A DNA stretch of 64,000 nt from Ichthyophis bannanicus (GCA_033557465.1 CM066033.1:1247207523-1247271522); one strand, 5' to 3'. Positions 21,945 through 33,125 are shown, counted from the stretch's first letter. Translations and numbers: made by a program. Notes: generated by a model from the letters alone, not told the origin.

Positions 21945-22553
21945 TCGGCGGCTGCCGTTTAAAGGAACTGTTGCTCCCCTCCCACAGCCCCGATTGGGCC
22001 GGAGGCAGTTGGTTGGTCTCGCGCCTCTCAGACCGGCTCAGCTGTTCTTCCCGCCGTCGGCGGCTGCCGTCCAAAGGAGCTGCTGCTCCTCTCCCACAGC
22101 CCCGATTGGGCCGGAGGCAGTTGGTTGGTCTCGCGCCTCTCAGACCGGCTCAGCTGTTCTTCCTGCCGTCGGCGGCTGCCGTCCAAAGGAGCTGCTGCTC
22201 CTCTCCCACAGCCCCGATTGGGCCGGAGGCAGTTGGTTGGTCTCGCGTCTCTCAGACCGGCTCAGCTGTTCTTCCCGCCGTCGGCGGTTGCCGTCCAAAG
22301 GAGCTGTTGCTCCTCTCCCACAGCCCCGATTGGGCCGGAGGCAGTTGGTTGGTCTCGCGCCTCTCAGACCGGCTCAGCTGTTCTTCCCGCCGTCGGCGGC
22401 TGCCGTCCAAAGGAGCTGCTGCTCCTCTCCCACAGCCCCGATTGGGCCGGAGGCAGTTGGTTGGTCTCGCGCCTCTCAGACCGGCTCAGCTGTTCTTCCT
22501 GCCGTCGGCGGCTGCCGTCCAAAGGAGCTGCTGCTCCTCTCCCACAGCCCCTG
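21945..22553 (+). repeat. 112-bp GC-rich tandem array, about 5.4 copies
   Basis: The marker CCCGATTGGGCCGGAGGCAG starts at 21989, 22101, 22213, 22325 and 22437, so the period is exactly 112 bp each time. Units are near-identical. Since 112 is not a multiple of three, each unit is read in the next frame, and none of the three plus frames contains a stop. This creates three overlapping long open frames (up to 243 codons) with rotating peptide repeats. I regard these as by-products of the array. Confidence 0.93.
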
Positions 22554-22796
22554 TAACTGAGCTGAGGTATTCTGTTCATGTAGTTTTTATTTGATAGCGC
22601 TGCTTGTTCTCTTTCCCCAGTAGGAGATGCATTGGTATTCTCTGAGATGTATTGGTTTAATATTTGCAGTTTTGCCTTTTGATAGGTAGGGTTTGGTGCT
22701 TTGTGAGTCCTGGTAGTGCTGTTATGATACAACGGGTTTGCTATTTGTTCTAAATGGGCAGTGTTTGTAGTCCTTCCTAATATGCTTGGCAGTTAT

Positions 22797-23645
22797 TTAT
22801 TTATATTCTCTTATATACCGCAACAAGCAGTCAAGAAATCAGACGACGCATTGCTCTTGGCAGAATGGCTATGAAAGACCTAGATAAGATTCTCAAGAGC
22901 AGAGATGTCTCTCTCCATACAAAGATTCGACTTGTTCGAGCCATGGTATTTTCAATAACATCATATGGATGTGAAAGCTGGACAGTGAAATAGATAGACA
23001 GGAAGAAAATTGATGCCTTTGAATTATGGTGCTGGCGGCGAATACTGTGTATACCATGGACTGCCCGAAGAACAAACCAGTCGGTACTAGAGGAGATCAA
23101 ACCTAAGCTTTCTTTAGAAGCTCAGATGACAAGACTTCGACTTTCATACTTTGGACACATCATGCGAAGAGAGAGATCATTAGAGAAAGACATTATGCTT
23201 GGCAAGATAGAAGGTCTACGCAAAAGAGGAAGGCCGGCAATGAGATGGATCGATACAATAACAGCAGCTACGGGTACCAGTCTGTCAACAATGAGCTGCC
23301 TGACTGAAGACCAAACACAATTTAGGATAGCTATCCAGAGGTTCGCCATGAGTCGACTCTGACTCGACGGCACTTAACAACAACATATACCGCACTATTC
23401 TGCATCAGTGCGGTTTACATTGAACAAACTGAAATTACATTAAACAGGGCATTATAACTTGGAGATAACTATTTTACAGGGAACATGGGCTATGGAGGGT
23501 TAAGTGGCTTGCCCAAGACCACAAGGAGCACCTGTGGGACTAGAAACTCCAGTCCTTCCGGCCCAAGGTTGCTGTCCTCTAGTGGGATTTGAACCCCTGA
23601 CCTTCCGGCCTGAAATATCTTGCCCAACCACTAGGCCACTCCTGG
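22797..23645 (-). mobile_element. tRNA-derived SINE split by an RTE insertion
   Basis: Segment 23385-23645 holds, on the minus strand, the A box (GTGGCCTAGTGGTTGGGCAAG), B box (GGGGTTCAAATCCCACTAG), body and hairpin. The tail AAATAAATAAC continues at 22797-22821. Between them lies an RTE element. The hairpin here is fully paired (ACCGCACT/AGTGCGGT). TGGCA at both outer flanks may be its target-site duplication. Confidence 0.88.
22822..23384 (+). mobile_element. RTE/BovB-like LINE, 5'-truncated
   Basis: The plus-strand reading gives LHTKIRLVRAMVF, SYGCESWTVK, IDAFELWCWRRIL, PWTARRTNQSVLEEI, LSYFGHIMRRERSLEKDIML, GKIEGLRKRGRPAMRW and FAMSRL. This is the C-terminal end of BovB-type RTE reverse transcriptase proteins. 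One in-frame TAG follows WTVK. The end is an AAC repeat. ATATACCGC (9 bp) occurs at both edges (22813-22821 and 23385-23393) as target-site duplication, so this is a complete insertion of a truncated copy. Confidence 0.9.
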
Positions 23646-24659
23646 CACTGAAGTATAATACTGTAGAAATCTGGTAGTCTTTCTTTATTCAGACACTCAT
23701 TAAAAGGCATGTTTACTAAAAGTTAACGCATGTTAACATTATGCAAATATTTTATACAAATGAATCATCTTATGCAATTGAAACCCTGCAATGAGTCTTT
23801 GCACATGGCCCCACACACCCCCCTTGGGCCGCCCTTCTGCTTAAGACGTTAGCACCCCCTCCACACTCAAATACTATCCACATGAACAATAAAGAAACTC
23901 GCCTACCAATAATGTTAGACATTAACATTAATAGAAATAGTTGCCACCGTGACTTAGCAGTTCATTACCTAAAGTATTATAGTTATACTTGTATCAGTTC
24001 CATTTATACTTGTTGAGTTGAATGTAAACTTCTTTTATAACATTAAAAGATGGCATATAAGAAAAGTTAAATAAAATAAATGTGTGCTGCCGCTATTATA
24101 CCAGGGTCATACCAGCTATCAAAAATGTTCTCCCTTGGCAGCCACCTTGCCACATTAGTGAACCTGCCAGCTCCACAGCACCCATGTGACACCTCCTTTG
24201 CCACATTGGCAACAACAACAACAACAACAACAACATAGTTCCCTGTCATATTAGGGCACTGTGCTGTTGCTGCTAATGGAGCACTACTATCACTTTCTTG
24301 GGATTCCCTGTGTGTGCATCACATTGCAGACATTTAAATAGGCTCTCTCATCTCCAAAGTAGCCCTTTCCTCAAGGTTTTACTTGGCATTAGGATTTCCA
24401 GCACTAAGAGCTCTAACGCACAAACTGGCAGTAAGGGAGCACACGCAATCCACACCCACTCTCCACTCTATTAACGCCCACTTTCCACCTCTTTCCCTTA
24501 ACACCACGGGACTCTCTAATGCTCGTTAATGCAGCATTATAAGCCCTTTCCGCAGCCTTAAGGATCCAGATAACAGGCATTAATGGCATACTTGCTGCTT
24601 TAACATTCTTTATTAAACATACCCTTGGTGAAATTAAAAAGTCATGGGATAGGAGGCAG
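23646..24659. other. Unassigned, with foldback fragments and an AAC repeat
   Basis: Contains GTTTACTAAAAGTTAACGCATG (23707-23728), a piece of the TTTACTAA foldback family, an L2-like tail near 24000-24080 (ATGTAAACTTC...TATAAGAAAAGTTAAATAAAAT), an AAC repeat at 24210-24236 and LINE-like AGCACTAA segments near 24390-24600. The last are similar to one arm of the inverted repeat at 39.3-42.8 kb. No gene. Confidence 0.45.
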
Positions 24660-24767
24660 TGTATTATTGTGAACATAAGAACATAAGATATGCCATACTG
24701 GGTCCGACCAAGGTCCATCAAGCCCAATATTCTGTTTCCAACAGTGGCCAATCTAGGTCATATGTAC

Positions 24768-26230
24768 TGTGGTGGAGAAGCAGGCTCAGAAAGCAGGGAA
24801 AGAAGGAAAAAACAGCCTTTTTTTTCTTTCCACAGAGAAACTGCACGCAAAGGAAGGGTTAACTCCCAAACTAAGGAGAGAGATTCCCTGCAGAGGAGTG
24901 CAGACCTAGGAACACGCCCTGTTCCCATAGAGACAGAGGGAGGAGAAGGGAGTGGTTTGGGGGCGGAGTCAAGACCCATAGGACAGCCCCAAACATTTAG
25001 GCAGGGAAGTTGCACTCAGAATCAAACTCGGGCAGAGATTCAGACACAGACACGGCAGACACGAGGGAACAAGGAAGGAAGCACAAGAGAGAAACAGTCA
25101 CGGGCAGAGAAACAGAATTGGAAGGAGACACGGAAGCAGCTTGCACAGAAGCAGTTTGGAAGTAGGAGCAGAGAGCTGACAAGGCCAGTGGAGAGCTCAG
25201 GGGAGGAGTCCTCAGAGGAGGAAATATTCTTCAGAAGTTCATGGCTTAACTCTTCTCTTAGTAAGGAGCCTACAGGGAGGAAAAGCACTGCAAGCAAGGT
25301 GAGCCCTTTACAAACCCTAAAGGAGTTGCTGAACAGGGAAAGCTTTTTCTGCCCTTCCCCCACAAGCTCATGTTCTGCTAAGGGTACCTGGGAGAAACTC
25401 TTTAAGGCTTTACAAGATAGAAAGGCTACTCAGGAAGATACCAGAGAAAGCAGTTACCTGAGAGAGTCTAGTGTGGAGGAGATGGACTTGGGGGACAGTG
25501 TGGAAGCAAGCAGTGTTTCAGACATGGAGATAGACTGTGCTGTTTGTGCTAAGGAAGAGTAAAGGAACCAAGTAGGGTTTAAAGAGCTGAAGGACCCAGC
25601 TGTCCCTAGTTACTAAATGTGTTACCTTGTGCCGGAGTGAAAGAACTGAATGGGGTTTGTTACCTGGAAAAACCCAGAAGTTCTTTTACAAGGACATTTT
25701 AAGAAAGCCCATAACTTTTAGCTGTGCTTTTAAAAGTAGCTTGACTGATAAAGTTGCTTGGGAAAGAAAGCTGGAAGAAGCTAAAAGCTTATACTATAAC
25801 TTGAAGAGAATACTACTGCATTGAATAGTCTCTGGGTGGACCAGGAAGCCTGGCTATATCTGCTGTGAGAGTAACAGGGGTTTTATAGTGCCTCCTGGAG
25901 ACCAGGAACAGAGTGCTGATGTAAATAGAGTTTTATGTGGAACCAAGGTTTAACTGTACCAAGCCAAGGACTGTTTAATAGGCTTGTGTTATATGGAGAA
26001 GTATCCTGATCTTTAATTTGTAAGCTTCAATCAATTCTTGCCAAAGAATTGAATCTGGTTAGGAAATCCTTATTTCTCAAATAAAGAAATATTCCTGTGA
26101 CCTTTGGCACTTGGCTCTAATCCTTTCGGGGACACAACTACACGCTAACTGGGCTAATTCATACAAAGGACAATCGGACCGCTCTCCCGTACCACTAGGC
26201 AACTGCCTGGCCATAAGGGGGCATCCGACA
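24768..26230 (+). mobile_element. Solo LTR, 1463 bp
   Basis: It starts TGTGG and ends GACA, and is bordered by a direct duplication GTAC (24764-24767 and 26231-26234) within otherwise continuous CR1 sequence. Near the right end, AATAAA (26080-26085) is followed by about 145 bp of U5-like sequence. A GGGGGCGGAG GC box lies near 24958. The polar, purine-rich left part keeps one frame open to 25562, but its first ATG lies in the CR1 flank, so it is probably not a gene. The internal region and second LTR are gone, as after LTR-LTR recombination. The 4-bp duplication fits a gammaretrovirus-like origin. Confidence 0.75.
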
Positions 26231-26274
26231 GTACCTAGCAGTTTTCCCAAAAGACACAGGTTCCACAATGCTTA

Positions 26275-26737
26275 TTTATTTATTTATTTGCAGTCTCTTT
26301 TATACCGCGCTATTCGACATCAGTGCGGTTTACAATGAACATAAGAGTTGCACATCTCAATTTCGTGATTTGTGCTTACAGTGAAACAGGTATAATAACT
26401 TGGGTATACATTAAACAGGAAAATTAAACTTGGGTATGCATTAAGCAGGTATAACAGGTAAAATAGGGTATAAATAACCAGTCCCTTAACAAGGAGACAC
26501 GATGAATAAATACAGTCTACTTTATCAACAATATAATGAGTTATGCGGCACTGCATAAGTTTCTCATGGTGGTTGGAGGGGAAGATGTGATTGCGAGTGA
26601 TCAGTCTGGGAATGTGACGTGCATGAGTTTGAGGTGCTGCATTGAGATGTGAGAGTGGGTGGGTGTGGGGGGAAGACTGCAACATCGTAGTGATGAAGAA
26701 AGAGGTGACGTTTCAGTGCCTTCCTAAATTGGGAGAG
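26275..26737 (-). mobile_element. L2-like LINE 3' end inserted in CR1
   Basis: Read on the minus strand: a short remnant of the ORF2 end, then 3' sequence with an imperfect hairpin ACCGCACT...AGCGCGGTATAAAAG and an AAATA run. CR1 sequence continues on both sides, and ACTTA-like bases repeat at the joints. It is 5'-truncated and dead. Confidence 0.75.
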
Positions 26738-26939
26738 TTCACTTATACTGGGTCAAGCATTGATATCCTGGGTCCCTTCTTAATAATGGTTTATGGACCT
26801 TTCCTCCAGGAACTTGTCCAAACCTTTTTTAAACCCAGCTACACTAACAGCCTTTACTACATCCTCCGGTAACAAATTCCAGAGTTTGATTACACGTTGA
26901 GTGAAAAAATATTTTCTTTTATTATTATTATTATTATTT

Positions 26940-27410
26940 ATTGTGGATCGAGAACTGGTTATAAGAAAGCAGAGAGGAGGGCTAAATGGTCAATTTTATC
27001 AATGGAGAAAGGTGAATAGAATACCCCATGGATCTGTGCAGGGACAACTGCTTTTTAACATATTCATAATTGACCTGGAAATGGGAATAACGAGTGAGGT
27101 GATCAGATTTACAGCTGACAGAAAAATAATACAAAGTTGTTAAAACACAAGAGGATTGTGAAAATTGCAAGAGGACCTTGATAAATTGGAAGACTGGGCG
27201 TCCAAATGGCAGATGCAATTTAATGTGGACATGTGCAAAGTTATGCACCTAGGAAAGAACAACCCAAACTTCGGTTACACATTAGGAATCACCACCCAGG
27301 AAAAAGATTTAGGCATCATCGTGGATAATATGTTGAAACCCTCCACCCAATTTGTAGCGATGACCAAGAAAACAAATAGAATGCTAGGAATCCATTGGGC
27401 CAGGCCAAAA
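26940..27410 (+). mobile_element. CR1 reverse transcriptase fragment, opposite orientation
   Basis: After a TTA-triplet run, the plus strand encodes IVDRELV-like, LNGQFYQWRKVNRIPHGSVQ (VPQGSV block degraded), NIFIIDLEMGITSEV, then a damaged FADDTK box (FTADRKI), KLEDWASKWQMQFNVDMCKV, MHLGKNNPNFGYTLG and a C-terminal AMTKKTNRMLGIHWAR. It is head to head with the minus-strand CR1 tail at 26738-26930. Confidence 0.8.
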
Positions 27411-27428
27411 AAAATGCTGTATGATGCA

Positions 27429-27643
27429 TTAACACTAGAAGCCCCAAAGTATGTCAATTGACGCAAATGCATCTTCGAAGTTTATACCAGCGCCACTGCT
27501 GGAACCATGTCAGTTATGTTCCATGACTTTGTTAGCGAGGTCAAGATGTTCAAATATGTGCATCGAAAATTAATGACAGATGCGCCACCTAGTGGGAAAA
27601 TGAATTTATACCTAGAAGCCCCAAAGTACGTCAATTGACGCAA
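27429..27643 (+). mobile_element. piggyBac-like terminal motif with TTAA, duplicated
   Basis: A TTAA (27429-27432) is followed by CACTAGAAGCCCCAAAGTAT and then GTCAATTGACGCAA. This resembles the ends of piggyBac-like transposons (TTAA, CCCTAGAA..., ...TTGACGC). A 32-bp part of it repeats directly at 27612-27643 with one change (27435-27466 is the first copy). I do not see the opposite inverted end or transposase, so this is a fragment or MITE. Confidence 0.5.
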
Positions 27644-27784
27644 CCAAGAAAATTGAGTGGTTTTCACAAGTTTTCTTACAACGGCTAACATAAGAACAGT
27701 GCTAACTAAATTTAAAAATAACTGCAAATTCAAAAGTAACTGCAAAGTCCATGTCAGTTAATGAACGAACAGGATAAGCATGTA

Positions 27785-28130
27785 CGGTTTGCTATTGTAC
27801 ATATAGGGGTATGTTTACTAAACTGCGCTAATGTGCGCGGCGCGCATTAGCGTGCGCTAAGGTACCTTAGCCACACTAATGATGCGTTTTGGGGCACAAA
27901 TGTGCACGCACATGTGCGCGGTGCTCATGTGTGTGGCGCTCATGTGCGCGGCGTGCTAATGTGCGATGAAGGCGGGGAAAGGCTCCCGGAGGGCGGAGAA
28001 AGGCTCCCCAGGGGCGGAGAGACGGGGTCAATGGGTGGAGAGTGGGAGGGGAGAGGCTCCCCGCACATGAGCGAGGCTGAAATCCGAGTTAAAAAATGCC
28101 GCGAGTGAAAACCTCGCGGTAGAGCCGATT
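27785..28130. repeat. GC-rich foldback fragment
   Basis: ATGTTTACTAAACTGCGCTA begins a member of the TTTACTAA family. CGCTAATGTGCGC and GCGCGCATTAGCG form a short hairpin near 27826-27853. Alternating CATGTGCGCGG repeats and GGCGGAGAAAGGCTCCC repeats follow. No gene is supported. From 28130 to 28455 I see nothing recognisable. Confidence 0.5.
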
Positions 28131-28454
28131 TAAAGGGAAGAGAAACCATTTCTGTCAGCAATGTACAGCAAAACCAGGGAAACCTACAAAAAGTGATGTG
28201 TGATACATGTGCATGGTACAAAAGGGCAAATAAACAGTGAAAATGACCTAAAAAAAAGGGGGAAAAAACATAACCAAGCTGGCCAATAGTGATATCAATG
28301 GGCAACAGTAAAAAACACTCCCAAGAAAGCTCCAAAAAAAAGAAATGTTTTTTGGAAGGGTCTACGCTCCGTCTCCATACAAGGTGAATGAGCCCACAGT
28401 GAAATTGTGCAGAGCAGGGTTTCTGACTCCTTCGGCCAGGTTTCATATCTCCAG

Positions 28455-31300
28455 GGACTGCACTGTCTCTGTGGTGCAGTGAACACAGATAGTGTGTTCA
28501 GGAGCCAAAGGTCACCAGTTCAAGTCCCAGCTGGGGCTCCTGCAAACCCCATTCCCATATTTTACCCACCATTAAACTGTGATAGTAAAGACTAACCTTT
28601 ATTGCAGAGAACATAAGCATGGTCCAAACACCTCTATTTTACCCTACAGAGCACAGACACCAGAAACATGCGCATTACCTAGACCACAGTCCCCTAAATG
28701 CAGTCCTGGAGGGCCACATATCATTCAGCTGTGATGCTGTCTCCAATATAAGGCCATGTCAGCATGGTGGTGGAGGGGTACTGTTGGTGGAGGGGGCAGA
28801 GGCTGCTGCCCACAGCAGACGGTGGCCTAGGCCCCTTCACGTGGGTGCAGTGCACTCCAACAGACAGGCCCTGTCTGACAAACTGCCATGGACTCCCCAG
28901 GGAATGCACTGTTTTTGTGCTAAGACAGTGGTGCAGCAGACACAGCCAGTGCCTTTAGAACTAGAAGGTCACAGGTTCAAATCCCAGCTGGGGCTCCTGC
29001 CAACCCAGTCCCCTTATTTTACCCATGAAGAAAACATGGTAGTAAAGACTGAACCTTTATTGCTGAGAACATAAGCATTGGTCAGACACCTATATTTTAC
29101 CCTACATAGCACAAACACCATAGAAATGTGCATTACCTACAGCAGAATCCCCCAAATGCAGTCCTGGAGGGCCACAAATCCATCAGGGTTTATGCTGTCT
29201 CCAATCTAAGGATGGAGCGGTATTGATGGTGGAGGTGACCACACCACACCATGGCCTAGCCCTGTCCAGGTGGGTGCCGTGCACTGCAATAAACAGGCCC
29301 TGTCAGATGTACAGTCATGGACTCCCCAGGGAACACAGCATATCTGTGGCAACACAGTGGTGCAGAGCACACAGACAGTGTGTGCAAGAACAGAAGATCA
29401 CAGGTTCAAATCCTGGCTGTGGCTATGCCAACCTAGTCCCCATAATTTTCCCACTAAAAAAACGTGGTAGTAAAGAGTGAACCTTTGCTGCTGAGAACAT
29501 AAGCGTGGGTGAAATGTTCATATTTTAACTTAAACAGCACACACCACATAAACATGTGCATTACCTACAGCAGAGTCCCCCAAATGCAGTCCTGGAGGGT
29601 CACAAATCATTCAGGTTTTATGCTGTCTCCAATATAAGGCCATGTCAGCATGGTGGCGGAGGGGTACTGGTGGCGGAGGGGGCAGTGGCAGCTGCCCAGA
29701 GCAGACCATGGCTTAGCCCTGTGTAGGTGGGTGCCATGCATCTGCAACAGACAGGCTCTGTCTGACACACATCCATGGTATCTCCATGGATTGCACCATT
29801 TCTGTGACCACAGTGTGGTGTGGTGAACATAGGCAGTATGTTCAGGAGCAGAAGGTCACAAGTTCATGTCCCAGCTGGGGCTAAATCCAGTCCCCATATT
29901 TTAACCACTACTAAATCGTGAAAGTACAGACGAACCTTTTTTGCAGAGAACATAACCATGGTTCAAACGCCTCTATTTTACCGTACAGAGCACAGACACC
30001 AGAAACATGCGCATTACCTAGAGCAGAGTCCCCCAAATGCAGTTATGGAGGGCCACAAATCATTCACGTGTTATGCTGTCTCCAATAAAAGGACATGTCA
30101 GCATGGTGGCGGAGGGGTACTGGTGTTGGAGGGGGCAGTGGCTGCTGACCACAGCACACCATGGCCTAGCCCTCTTCACGTGGGTGCCGTGCACTGCAAC
30201 AGACAGGGCCTGTCTGACGAACAGCCATGGACTCCCCAGGGAATGCACTGCTTCTGTGCCAAGACGGTGGTGCAGCGCACACAGCCAGTGCCTTTAGGAC
30301 CAGAAGATCACAGGTTCAAATCCCAGCTGGGGCTCCTGCCACCCCAGTCCCCTTATTTTACCCATGAAGAAAACATGGTAGTAAAGACTGAACCTTTATT
30401 GCTGAGAACATAAGCATGGGTCAGACACCTATATTTTACCCTACACAGTACAAAAACCATAGAAATGTGCATTACCTACGGCAGAATCCCCCAAATGCAG
30501 TCCTTGAGGGCCACAAATCCATCAGGGTTTATGCTGTCTCCAATCTAAGGATGGAGCGGTACTGATGGTGGAGGTGGCAGCGGCTGGTGCCCACACCACA
30601 CCATGGCCTAGCCCTGTCCAGGTGGGTGCCGTGCACTGCAACAAACAGGCCCTGTCGGATGTACAGTCATGGACTCCCCAGGGAGTACAGCATATCTGTG
30701 GCAACACAGTGTTGCAGTGCACACAGACAGTGTGTGCAAGAACAGAAGATCACAGGTTCAAATCCTGGCTGTGGCTCCTGCCAACCTAGTCCCCATAATT
30801 TTCCCACTAAAAAAACGTGGTAGTAAAGACTGAACCTTTGCTGCTGAGAACATAAGTGTGGGTGAAATGTTCATATTTTACCTTAAACAGCACACACCAC
30901 ATAAACATGTGCATTACCTACAGCAGAGTCCCCCAAATGCAGTCCTGGAGGGTCACAAATCATTCAGGTTTTATGCTGTCTCCAATATAAGGCCATGTCA
31001 GCATGGTGGCGGAGGGGTACTGGTGTTGGAGGGGGCAGTGGCAGCTGCCCACAGCACACCATGGCCCAGCCCTCTTCACGTGGGTGCCGTGCACTGCAAC
31101 AGACAGGGCCTGTCTGACAAACAGCCATGGACTCCCCTAGGAATGCACTGCTTCTGTGCCAAGATGGTGGTGCAGCACACACAGCCAGTGCCTTCAGGAG
31201 CAGAAGGTCACAGGTTCAAATCCCAGCTGTCAGCCCTGCCAACCCAGTCCCCACATTTTACCCACCACACAAATGTGGTAATACAGACAGAACCTTTAGT
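28455..31300 (+). repeat. Tandem array of seven ~430-458-bp units with tRNA-like B boxes
   Basis: Each unit carries a segment of the form GTGGTGCAG...CACACAG..., then AGGTCACAGGTTCAAATCCC, which resembles RNA polymerase III A and B boxes. A GGGCTCCTGCCAACC...ATTTTACCCA segment, GAGAACATAAGCATGG, CCCAAATGCAGTCCTGGAGG, a TATGCTGTCTCCAAT stretch and a GGTGGAGG/CCATGGCCTAG block follow. B-box positions are about 28515, 28972, 29401, 29859, 30311, 30753 and 31211. Alternate units resemble each other more closely (for example 29401 with 30753), which suggests duplication of a two-unit block. Open frames here are not conserved genes. Confidence 0.85.
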
Positions 31301-33040
31301 GCAGATAACGCAAACATGCCCAATACATATACATTTTACCCGAAAGAGCACAGATACCAGAAACATCCGCATTACCTACAGCAGAGTCCCCCAAATGCAG
31401 TCCTTGAGGGCCACAAATCATTCACGTTTTATGCTGCTTCTAATAAAGATGCGTGTAGTTCATTTCCATGCGCTGCCCCCATGGTATGCAGATGTATCTC
31501 ATGCATATTCATTAGGGACAGCAGGAAAACATGAACAGTGTATGGCCCACCAGGACTGGAGTTGGGGACCTCTGCCCTAGAGCAGCGGCCAACAGGAGCA
31601 GAAAGAACCACACCCACAGGCTCCATTATCCAAAGCCTCATGGACAGGCAGGATATCGGGCCTTGCGTACATCTCACAATACTAGTACGTGCACACCTTA
31701 GCAATGCCACCCTTAACCTGGGAATACGGTACACATATATCAAAATGTTGCTATGATTACTGGCAGATAGCAATTCCTATGTTAAGCACAATATGCTCAT
31801 TGAGCTGTATCATACCAATATTTCTTATGTCTGTGGAGTGTGTCTCAGGTCTGTTGTCTGACAGTGTTCACCACCCTGGGGAGTGACCCCAACAGTATTG
31901 CATACCATAGCCATGCCTGCGCTGTGTCCAGGACTGTTGAGTTGGCCTAGACTGCAAAAACTATCTATAGTAGCACAATGCTGGCATAGGTGTGGGAGTG
32001 TGTGTCTGTCCATCCAGTGTGTGCTGGTTGCAACACCTTACTCAGCCCACACTGTTTGCACTGTGTCCAGTGTTAGCTTGCCAATGTGCATAATGAGGAG
32101 CAAGGTACTGTGGGTATAGCTCCGACAGGGTGGCCTGGGCAGGATGCATGAGCACAGGGCATAGGGCAATGGCTGGGACATAGTCATAACAGAACACGAC
32201 CTAGACGCTCTGCACACCCAAAGTTACAACCCAATTTAACTGTAAATTTCCAGAGGTAATATATCTTTCTGTATATAGCTTGTATATAGTTTACCATGTT
32301 GTCTCCAAGTTACTGACCCTGTTATAATGTAAGCAAAAGACCCTGTTATAATGTAAGCAAAGGACTGTTCTAATGCGAATTTTGTTATCTGTAAACCGCG
32401 CTGATACCAAAGAGCGCGGTATATAAAAACTGTAAAATAAAATAAATAAATAAAATAAATAAATTGTAGTGGGCAGCCATCAGCTGCACGGACAGGGTGG
32501 CCCCTGCATGTCCTCCTGGAAGGTCACTCTCACCCTGACTGAGCAGTCACCATGGCATGGCTAGGTCTCCCATAGTGCTAACAGCATCTCTCTCAGGTGA
32601 TATCTATGGGTTGTCTTTGGGGGCCCAATCACTAACCTATCCGCTTGGTGGGTGTGCTGACATCCCAATTTTGGGTGCACACATTTCTTCCAGTAATATG
32701 CACTATGGACTAGCTAGCAGACTGGTTGCAGTTAGTAAGTGTAAGGCTGGAACACCTTGCAGGGTGCAGCGGGTGCAGATTCACTGTGCTCGCTGCTGGA
32801 GAATGTCAGATAGTGGTGGTGGGCAGCTGAGCATTTCCAGGCCTCCTGTCTGTCTGCTTTCACCATATGGATGTGTACAGAAATGCATGGACTGCCCTGT
32901 ATGTTGTCTGTCCCCCAGCTGGACCTAGGTTGATAGTCCCCTCCACCAGCACCATTGCAGTGATGTGGAATGTGGATCTGTTGGTGGGAGATCCTGAGCT
33001 CTAGAGGGAAGTTTGGGTGGTACCACATAATTCGTCTATG
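31301..33040. repeat. Dispersed repeat family copy with a LINE tail insertion
   Basis: 31300-31440 is a last, diverged unit of the preceding array. 31485-31580 is similar to CCCAAATGCAGTCC-type unit starts in inverse orientation. 31780-32220 and 32465-32940 resemble the sequence at 42840-43220 and 63120-63480 (for example GGTCACTCTCACCCTGACTG...ACCATGGCATGGCTA). The family has no coding potential I can identify. Confidence 0.6.
32225..32463 (+). mobile_element. L2-like LINE 3' tail
   Basis: Ends with the perfectly paired hairpin ACCGCGCT (32395-32402)/AGCGCGGT (32413-32420), TATATAAAAAC and AAATAAAT repeats. A 24-bp segment GACCCTGTTATAATGTAAGC... is duplicated at 32317-32365. No ORF remains, so it is a short 5'-truncated insertion. 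Confidence 0.75.
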
Positions 33041-33054
33041 GGTCCAAACAGCCT

Positions 33055-33125
33055 GCCTGCCTCCCTCCCTTCCCCCCTCCCTCCCTCCCTCCCCCTCCTT
33101 CCCTCCCTCCCTCCCTCCCCCCCAA
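33055..33125 (+). repeat. TCCC-rich microsatellite
   Basis: Almost pure CCTCCCTCCCTCC-type sequence over about 70 bp. It lies just beyond the 3' end of the Penelope-like element. Confidence 0.9.

Larger units (their letters stand above)
24660..26930 (-). mobile_element. CR1 3' end, interrupted twice
   Basis: Segments 24660-24767, 26231-26275 and 26738-26930 read in order like the uninterrupted CR1 3' end at 46531-46840: ATACTGGGTC..., TCTGTTTCCAACAGTGGCCA, ACACAGGTTCCACAATGCTT, GGGTCAAGCATTGAT, GGACCTTTCCTCCAGGAACT. An LTR (24768-26230) and an L2-like tail (26275-26737) sit between the segments. The CR1 copy is therefore older than both insertions. Confidence 0.85.

Noticed and set aside
21863..22594. 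Long open frames up to 243 codons in three plus-strand frames
   Set aside because: They run through the 112-bp tandem array and exist because the unit has no stop in any plus frame. The peptide repeats rotate frame by frame.
24690..25562. 290-codon open frame, Ser/Glu/Lys-rich
   Set aside because: Starts in CR1 sequence and crosses the joint into the LTR. No start codon near the LTR edge and no known domain. Kept only as a question in the findings.
28455..31300. A CRISPR-like regular array
   Set aside because: Units are ~450 bp with whole-unit similarity, so it is a tandem duplication in a vertebrate genome.
30858..31580. 240-codon open frame
   Set aside because: Runs across tandem SINE-like units; the equivalent frames in other units are interrupted.
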